Source: Diplolepis rosae (taxonomy: Eukaryota; Arthropoda; Insecta; Hymenoptera; Diplolepididae). From it: 64,000 nucleotides of DNA. The stretch is from the NCBI GenBank assembly GCA_030998225.1, contig JAPYXD010000056.1, forward strand, positions 1,674,001 to 1,738,000. The letters are read 5' to 3'. The position numbers and the translations under genes were made by a program. The notes beneath the pieces were generated by a model that ran no database searches, had not been told where the DNA came from, and saw only the letters and a list, made by a program, of their open reading frames with translations. This document shows positions 56,858-64,000 of this stretch, piece by piece; positions within the stretch are counted from its first letter, which is position 1; every line of letters starts with the position of its first letter.

Positions 56858-57196
56858 TGACATTCTATCATTTGATGCACTATTTAATACTTGTTTGTGC
56901 ACAACTTCAGCACCTGTAAGCGCACTTAACGGTACTTCCATAATAACTATAGGACTTTTTTGAAATATTAAAACTGACAGTCGTTCCATTTCAAATACAC
57001 AAGCACGAAGCTGCAACATAGTTGGTTTCTTATAAATGGGTAAATTGACTAGAAAAATGTCACCATCTGGCGTCAACATTCCCCGAAGAGAACACAATTT
57101 TACATGGATGTGTCGTTCTAAAGCAATTAGCATAGTTTCCAGGGTTACTGCGTCTGTGTTTTGTTCCTTATTCAGCATGTATAGAATTCTGCCTAA
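56858..57196 (-). CDS. Possible cellular exon, 113 codons, unidentified protein
   Basis: The minus-strand frame is open from before 57196 to 56804. TTTTACAG precedes 57196 (acceptor) and GTATGG follows 56858 (donor), giving a 339-bp exon that is in phase 0 at both ends. The translation looks like real protein rather than AT-driven text: ALERHIHVKLCSLRGMLTPD, IFLVNLPIYKKPTMLQLRAC and SPIVIMEVPLSALTGAEVVH. I do not recognise the family. No transposon motif is seen and no second copy exists in the window. It could also be an exon of an unrecognised large transposon. Confidence 0.4.
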
Positions 57197-57597
57197 CTGT
57201 AAAATATGAAAAATGTAATTTATTAGCAGTATTTAACACTACGTTTTATGGCAGAATTTAGAGAAGTAAAAAAGTTTGAGGAATTTCCAGTTTGGCGACT
57301 GGAAAAATTACGTGTTTTGAAATCATTGATTTTTAAATGGAAAATAAATAGCAAGTAACAGTGATGATAAAAGTTTTATTTGTTCTTATGGATTTTTTAA
57401 ACGATAAAACGCACACAAGAAATTAAGTATCCCATGCTGGAGAACTAACTATGGTATTTCTGTATATTCTGAGAAGTTGGAATTGAATCTAAAGTTGGAA
57501 ATGCTTTATCGCGTCAGTTGTTGTATAACCTCGAAAAATCATCGAAATCCATTTTTTCATTTCATATATGACATAGTGAAACAACTTAGGCAAAACT
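57197..57597. other. Spacer upstream of the putative exon
   Basis: AT-rich; a polypyrimidine-like stretch on the minus strand precedes the putative acceptor. Nothing else is recognised. Confidence 0.35.
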
Positions 57598-58387
57598 TAG
57601 GGGAGAGTCGGGTAGTACCGGCCACTTAAGCTTTTTTGATAATAATTTGGCTTATAGGGATCAAAATTAAAATTTAGAAGGTTAGTTATAATGTCAATGT
57701 TTCTACCAACAACCTGCAAAGAGGAAAATAAGAAATAAACATATTTTGGAAGAAAACAAAGCGATTAAAGTGAGATTTAAAATAGATTACTACAAAATAG
57801 TGTCGGGTAGCCCCGGCCATCGAAAAAACCGAGATATTTCACTAAGAAAAAAATGCTATTAAATCAAAAGCATGTACATATACTATTAATTCATAAAAAT
57901 ATACTACAAGAACCAATAAATATGTTACTAATTTTATAGCATATTGATTTGAATCCATGATATACATGCTTTTGATTCAATAGCATTTTCTTCTCAGTGC
58001 AGTATTCCTGCGCATCCATAAAGCCCACTTTTCCGAATATGCTTGTTTAAAAGGTTTCATGAATTTCCGATCAAGAGTTTGTAATTATTTGTGACTCGTG
58101 TGTGGGGGTAAACTTAGAAACTTAGCAGAAAAATGTGGCCAGGGCTACCCGACACGAAATGGCCAGGGCTATCCGACTCTGACAAGTTTCACTAAAACTG
58201 CTGTAAATAAAAAAATACGCGAAAATATTTAGACCGGATTTTCTTTTAAGTTGATGAAAGATACGACTCCATATCATTAAAATTACACTTTGGCACAATT
58301 CTGAAAGAAAAAAATGTTAATTTATTTTCGCAGAGAGTACAGTTTATTCAATGTCATGAGTGGCCGGGGCTACCCGACTCTCCCCTA
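57598..58387. mobile_element. TA-flanked MITE with GGGGAGAGTCGGGTAG ends
   Basis: TA (57598-57599), GGGGAGAGTCGGGTAGTACC, and the inverse CTACCCGACTCTCCCC to 58385, then TA (58386-58387). 786 bp. The terminal motif GTCGGGTAGCCCCGGCC recurs inside (about 57802, 58138, 58162, the last two inverted), giving subterminal repeats. Non-coding. The TA site suggests Tc1/mariner-type mobilisation. Confidence 0.8.
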
Positions 58388-59132
58388 TATCTTAAAATAA
58401 AACAAGGTGCAACAGCTACATCTGACGTCATAATCTCCTCATAACATCAAAATTCATAGCAAAATTCAGTAATTTCCAAAAATTCGAAAAGAATTGATGC
58501 TTATATTCAATTACATTAGAAAATGAAGTGAGCCTTAAAATAAGATAACAGCCCTAGCAAACCGGCTGAACGCAATTACAGAATGATCGTTTTACATAAC
58601 AAAAATCCTTTTAGAAAAAGAGTATAGGACGTAAGCAGCTGAAATTCTGCGTTAAACAACTATAAGTCGAATACAATATATCAATTCCATAAATTAATGT
58701 TACAACAAAATTAAATTTAAGATGCTTGTAATCATTAATGGTAACTCTGATAGTAATAATAATTGAATCTCTAGCCATCCGTTAATACGTTCTTTATTAT
58801 ATCCAAAAATTCCAGCTAATAAAATTTATTATTGTGGAAAAATCTGGGGAAAAATGATTTTACTAATTTTATTGACTTAGTCCGCTGTACTGATTGATCT
58901 ATGGCCATAAAAGTTATTTTCAATGTTTAAATTTTCGTGTAATTTTACTGGCCTATTAATATATTTCTGGTTTTGTTTTGTTGGAGCTACAAAAGGTCAA
59001 GTTAAATACAATACAAGAAACTTTATAGAATAAAAAAATTGTTTGATTTCTCATACGAATTTCTTGAAAATCAATTTATAATATCATCATGGGCATTAAT
59101 ATTTTTATACTAACTTTGGCTTTTGCAGTTTA
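58388..59132. other. AT-rich spacer, nothing recognised
   Basis: No repeat partner or ORF found. Confidence 0.35.
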
Positions 59133-61029
59133 TCCCATGTAGAAATTTTCCTATCTTTCCTTATTTCAAGTTGGGTTCTAGTGGGTCCCGGACTAGAATT
59201 CCCTAATATAGAAAAAACTGGTAGGGGCACTGTTAGCACTCGATTGATATTTCTAGGCCAGAATAAACTGATAGGCGCCCTGTCAGGTACCAGAGGGGAA
59301 TTCCTTGTTTCGCTTAAGTATGGAGAAACTTATTTGTATCTGGCGGGGCCCCGACTAGAAAATTCCTACTTGTAATATTTGTGGTAACATAACCTTTATT
59401 TTTTATTCCCATTAAAATTTGATCTTATATGAGGAAAATTGAGATTTTCTGAACACGCTCTTAGATAAGATTATTACTTAAGAGGAATCAAACACTTTTA
59501 AGAAAAAAATTTTATAATCCTTACTCGAATTCGCATATTATCATAATAATTATATGCGAGCACATGCGTGTATGTGTGTGTATCTAATTGTTTTGAGGTA
59601 GTAACAATTACACATGTAGTTCAATTAGCATGGAGTGAATAGTAAAATCAATCAAAGCATTCATAGTAAACATAAGCAGTAGAAGTTACTACATAAGAGT
59701 AGTTAGAAAAACAAACTGATGATAAGTAAATAAATGTTTGTTTTTTTTCATTGTACTTCATTAGTTGAAATTTCTTATTGCGAACTTGAATGCATAATTT
59801 CGTTATGCGATAATTTTCTTGATTCAAAAGTTTCATCATATTTTTGGAATTAAAAAAACTCAAATTTTTGAGATTCTGAACATACGTTGATTTTACTCTT
59901 GAAAACAAAAATTAAAGGAATCATAACCTGTATAAAGTATCACTAATATACAATAATAAAAATTAATACTTTTAAAATGTATATAAATCTTTTTATTATG
60001 TAATGTTCTTTAATTCAAAAATTTGATCTGTTTCTTCCAAAAATATTTTTTTGTATTAGAAAATCGATTTAATAATTCAAAATCTTAAAAATTTTAATCA
60101 GAATCATAAATTGGCAAAAAATTTAAAAATTCCCGATTATACGGGGCCCAAATACATTTTACACGGCCCTGCAGTAGTTGCAGGTTATAAGCGCTATTTT
60201 CTTTCTTGTATTCCAAGCGTGCGCAGCCAAGAGGCTGCTTAGTTGTTAGGTTAGTAATGCGTTAATTATGAGTAGAGAGAGTTCGAATCCGCAGCGTGGT
60301 AGTGTAGAGGGAGGGGGGTTTGTAGGTAAGTGTGTATATAAAAATAGTAAGTTAGTGTCTGCTTGAAAGTAAATAAAGTTTTGATATGTACTAAGAATAT
60401 TCATCGATTCAACTACTGCTCTTATTTGATTTACCTATGTTCCTGCAGTTCACTTAACTTCAAAAACGACACTTGGGACCTTTACGTATTACGGAAAGTA
60501 AGTTAAAAAGTAGTCAAACCTACTGAGATTTTTTTTCGGTGTACGTGTAACGAAAAAGTACTGTCAATTTACTCAGAAAAAATTTCCTAGCTGGAAAACA
60601 GATCTTTTACTGCGGAAACAGTAAGAACCTTCCAAGCGAATATCCCTCCGTTGCCGTTAAAAACGGTAAATATTAGAGTCTTAACTCAAATTTTCCCTAA
60701 ACTTTTTCTCTCAGTGTGGAAAATCCTTTTTATTTATTATTTTTTCAGTGAGATACCTGAACAAAATTGGTCACGTGACTCTGCTGATATATGCCCCTAA
60801 ATACAATGCGGAGGTCCAATAGGGCCCTAATGGTGTCCTTTTTTGTAGGTGGGGTAGTGTAAGGGCTGACCTCACTAAACCCCTACTAGAAAGTCTAGTG
60901 GGGCCCACCTCGATAAAAGCGTTTCGTTACGGGCGGGGCCCTGACTAGTTTTCCACTCTATATCTCGACTAGAAATAGGGCAAACTTGTCAGGACCCCAC
61001 TAGGCCCCTATCGAAATTTCTACACGGGA
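59133..61029. mobile_element. Foldback-like element with TCCCRTGTAGAAATTT ends
   Basis: TCCCATGTAGAAATTTTCC at 59133 and the inverse of TCCCGTGTAGAAATTTCG to 61029. Behind each end is a stretch with repeated GGGGCCC.GACTAG words (59180-59370; 60830-61015), inverted to each other in part. 1897 bp. Contains a tRNA-like promoter sequence in the middle. No transposase. Confidence 0.55.
60225..60310 (+). ncRNA. tRNA-like promoter (possible SINE head)
   Basis: GCTTAGTTGTTAGG (about 60237, A-box-like) and AGTTCGAATCC (about 60279, B-box-like) are spaced as in a tRNA-derived RNA polymerase III promoter. No cloverleaf could be drawn with confidence. The sequence runs on to a TATAAAAATAG and an AATAAAG stretch, so an LTR fragment is the alternative. 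Confidence 0.35.
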
Positions 61030-61350
61030 TGGGGAAAAAGATTATAGGACGATAATAGTGGGTCATTTGAATTCAACAGAAACTTACGTTTAGAAACATT
61101 TTTCAAACTTTTAGAAATGATTCTTACGATCAGATTTATCATTAATTTTTACAAACATCTTGAATTTAATTTTTTTGTGACATTAATTTATGGAATTGAC
61201 ATATTTTCTTTGACTTATCGTTGTTTTCTTATCATATAGACAAATTTATACAAACAATAGTTATCATTGTCTAATAATATCGTTATAAGCTCTAATTTAG
61301 TTACATATTTATATTACATTTGCTATAAAATTCAATCACGTTTAATACAA

Positions 61351-62583
61351 TACCACTTCGATCAAAAAGTTTTAGGACTTTATTTTTGAAATCAAAAATA
61401 CAAGTTTATTCATCATAATCGATATTGTCCCCTTCAAAGTACTCCCCATCGACTACAACGCACTTATGCCAGCGCTTGATCCAATCCTCGAAACATTTTT
61501 TATAATCGGTTTGCGATATAGCCATCAGAGCCATCTTCGATTTTTCCATGACCTCATCTCGGGTGCTGTAACGCGTTCCGCGGAGCAGTTTCTTGAGTCG
61601 ACCGAACAGGAAAAAGTCGCAGGGAGCCAAATCAGGTGAATTGAGTGGTTGTTGGGTGGTATTCGTTTCGTTTTTAGTCAAATGCTCACGGATAACGATG
61701 TCATTGTGCGACGGTGCGTTACTGTGGTGCAAAATCCACGAGTTGTTTGCCCACAAATCCGGTCTTTTTTGCCGAATTGCTTCACATAAACGTCTCATAA
61801 TGCCCCAATAATACTCCTTGTTGACGGTCTGGCCTTCTGGAAGGAATTCATGATGCACAACACCTTCTTTTTGAACTGAAAACGACGTGGTTTTTTCGGT
61901 CGCGGCTCAGTGGGTGAACGCCATTCACTCGCTTAATGTCTGGAGTGCGTGTCATACTCATGAGTCCACGTCTCGTCACCAGTAATTATCCGTTTGATCA
62001 ATGATGGGTCGGAGTCGACCTTGGAAAGCATGTCTTTTGCTACATCAGCGTGATCCCTTTTTTGCATGAAATTCAGGTTTTTCGGTACCAGCTTTGCAGC
62101 GACACGTCTGGGGCCCAAATCATTAACCAAAATGTCTTGAGCGGGTCCGTAAGCAATGTTCAACTCCTCTGCAATCTCTCTAATGGTCAATTTGCGGGTT
62201 ACGGTCACCCACGCTTTGATTTTGTTGATGTTTTCATCAGTTTTCGCCGTCGACGGCCTGCCACTGCGTTCCTCATCCTCGACCGACTCAACAACAACAT
62301 TTCCAAAGTCTGCGCACCGTTAAATCCATTTTTAACACAAAATTTAATGCAAACTCGTTGCTGCAAAGTCGATGAAATTATTTTTTGTGAAAAATCGAAA
62401 CCACACACAAAGATAGATGTACACAATACAGCGTCACTTCAACAAATGTCAAGCTATCAAGCTGAAAATCTGACAGAACGTCAATGACACTTCTACCAGC
62501 ATAACAAAAAAAGAAGAATTGAAATCGGTCGAACGAGAGCGCCACACGGTGACGAGTCCTAAAACTTTTTGACCAAGGTGGTA
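61351..62583 (-). mobile_element. mariner element 2
   Basis: TA (61351-61352), CCACTTCGATCAAAAAGTTTT, and the inverse AAAACTTTTTGACCAAGGTGG to 62581, then TA (62582-62583). 1229 bp, close to full mariner length. The transposase is on the minus strand. The terminal repeats differ from those of the first mariner, so it belongs to another subfamily. Confidence 0.9.
61406..62440 (-). pseudogene. mariner transposase pseudogene (element 2)
   Basis: Reading downward: QQRVCIKFCVKNGFNGAQTL (HTH region), a deletion, then RSGRPSTAKTDENINKIKAW in another frame, LTIREIAEELNIAYG, DLGPRRVAAKLVPKNLNFMQ and GDETWTHEYD (first Asp). Then come a stop and a further deletion/frameshift near 61880. MHHEFLPEGQTVNKEYYWGI, LHHSNAPSHN and SPDLAPCDFFLF (third Asp) follow, and the end is GEYFEGDNID. 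The second catalytic Asp (family HHDN) is Ser here (codon 61721-61723). The enzyme is dead. Confidence 0.9.
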
Positions 62584-62883
62584 TGATGTACGATATACGT
62601 GGACAATGCTTGGCAATATACAAAGATATCACATAGAATATTTTTTAGTCAAGGAAAGATTTAGGTAGCCAGGCAAAGCCTGAAAGAGCTATCCGGGTGC
62701 TGATATAGACCGTGACCACAACCCAGTTATTATTAAATGTAGTTTCAAATTCAAGACAACAAAAAAGGTGATAAGGACTGATAAATTTAATAATGTAAAA
62801 CTACAGGACGAAAAAAAAGAAAGCTCTTCCTAAAAGCGATATTTCATGAACTTATTAACACAGAATATAGCGGAGTAAGTAGT
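62584..62883. other. Spacer between mariner 2 and GTAAC-rich element
   Basis: AT-rich; nothing recognised. Confidence 0.35.
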
Positions 62884-64000
62884 CCCAGCAAACACGTTAT
62901 GTAACCGCTCCGTAACAAAAGGGTAACATAGTTATTTCTGGTTACGTAACGATTGTTATTGTTTATTGATGTAATTGCTATATAACGGGAAGGTAACAAT
63001 GTTATGAAAGATTTTTACCGCGTGAAGATGTAAAAGATCAATAAAAGAGTGAATGTAACAATTCTGTAGCAGTGGGATGGTATATGCCATAGAAAAACAA
63101 TGTAAAATTCGTTCTCTAATTGTGTTACACACATGATCTGTAACAGTTTTGTCATAATATTATGTAAGTGAACTGTCACGGCATTACTGTATAATTATGT
63201 AAGTCGTGTATAATGTACATTAATAAAAGCTATGTAACAATGTGACATAATTATTATGTAAGAATCATGTAACATTTGTTCTGTAACTAGGTTGCCCGAA
63301 TGATCTATAACAATATCGTCTTTTTGTTACGTAAGGGTAATTAACAGTGTTACGGAATAGTTATGTGAGTTGTATGTAATGTACATTAGTAACAGCTACG
63401 TAACAATGTTACGTAATTTTTATTTAAGAATCACGTAACATCTTTTCTATAACTTGGTTACCTAAATGATCTATTACAATTTCGTTGCTTTGTTACGTAA
63501 GGGTAATGTAACAATGTTACGGAATAGTTATGTTAGTTGTATATAATGTACATTAGGAACAGCTACGTAACAGTGTGACATAATTTTTATGAGACAATAC
63601 TGTAACTTTGATTCTGTGACTTGGTTACGGGAATGATCAATAACACTTTCTTTGCAGTGTTACGTAAGTGTACTATGACGGCATTACTGTGCAGTGCTTC
63701 TCTGTACGTTGTGTATTATGCACGTTATTATCAGATATGTAGCAATCATGTAATATTATATATAGATATTTTAATTTCCCGAATACCGACATCAATAATA
63801 GTTGTAAAAATTTTAAATTGTGGGTAATAACTTGTGTAAACTAAATTGCTCTTATGGTAAAATTTCACATGCCCTAAGTATAATATTCAGTAATCGACAA
63901 ATAACTCAAAGGTGCAAAAATTGACTCACAGAAATAAGTTGTGTATTATCATTATTTTATCATCGTATATCTGTTTAACATATCTCCGTTACATACTATT
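62884..64000 (+). mobile_element. GTAAC-rich element, copy 2, runs off the window
   Basis: CCCAGCAAACACG at 62884, then the same order as copy 1 at high identity. AATGTACATT occurs at 63212, 63378 and 63545 (166-167 bp spacing). It has a short insertion relative to copy 1 near 63690-63725 (CAGTGCTTCTCTGTACG). The right end is beyond the window. Confidence 0.8.

Overview
This 64 kb window is AT-rich, intron-scale eukaryotic DNA made up almost entirely of transposable elements. The mix of element types (R1-clade and RNase H-bearing LINEs, two mariner copies, Kolobok-like, Transib/RAG1-like, pogo-like and hAT-like DNA transposons, a gypsy/errantivirus-like gag, Penelope-like RT) points to an arthropod, most likely an insect. 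I cannot name the species from sequence alone. I see no intact host gene. The single best host-exon candidate is a 113-codon phase 0-0 exon on the minus strand at 56858-57196. No rRNA, CRISPR or bacterial-type operon is present; one tRNA-like (SINE-type) promoter is possible near 60.2-60.3 kb.

Layout. 1-4003: decayed R1-clade LINE, cut at the window edge. 4004-4850: solo LTR. 4856-5640: pogo/CENP-B-type transposase relic (-). 5.9-10.2 kb: AT-rich repeats. 10217-12270: Kolobok-like transposon bounded by TTAA. 13.4-14.6 kb: two TTAA-type foldback/MITE elements. 15056-23.7 kb: remains of an LTR retroelement (gag, env-like tail) whose gag is split by a 4.66 kb hAT-type element with an 8-bp target duplication. 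That hAT-type element itself holds a 1.46 kb TA-flanked element and a perfect 137-bp-arm palindrome. 24.0-26.25 kb: unclassified GC-richer segment ending in a polypurine tract and LTR-like sequence. 26.8-32.7 kb: RNase H-type LINE (LOA/I-like) broken by another 1.46 kb TA element and by a 976-bp LTR-like insert. 33254-37676: second hAT-like element with inverted arrays of a 73-bp palindromic repeat, itself hit by a solo LTR. 38.0-44.5 kb: Penelope-like fragment, mariner, dispersed inverted repeats and a small MITE. 44597-48124: second member of the long-armed hAT family, folded around an inner foldback. 48824-50568: Transib/RAG1-like transposase, nearly intact apart from one frameshift and an apparent C-terminal deletion. 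52.4-54.9 kb: nested foldbacks with 167-bp GTAAC-rich tandem repeats. 55.6-56.0 kb: Penelope RT relic. 57.6-61.0 kb: MITEs. 61353-62581: second mariner. 62884-64000: second GTAAC-rich element running off the window.

The genes do not form a pathway. The information here is nesting order. The LINEs, the retroelement gag and both mariners are dead. The two 1.46 kb TA-flanked elements are near-identical and sit inside dead elements, so they look like the youngest insertions. Several non-autonomous families share terminal motifs (CACGGA with TA duplication; GGG with TTAA duplication) and probably borrowed transposases in trans.
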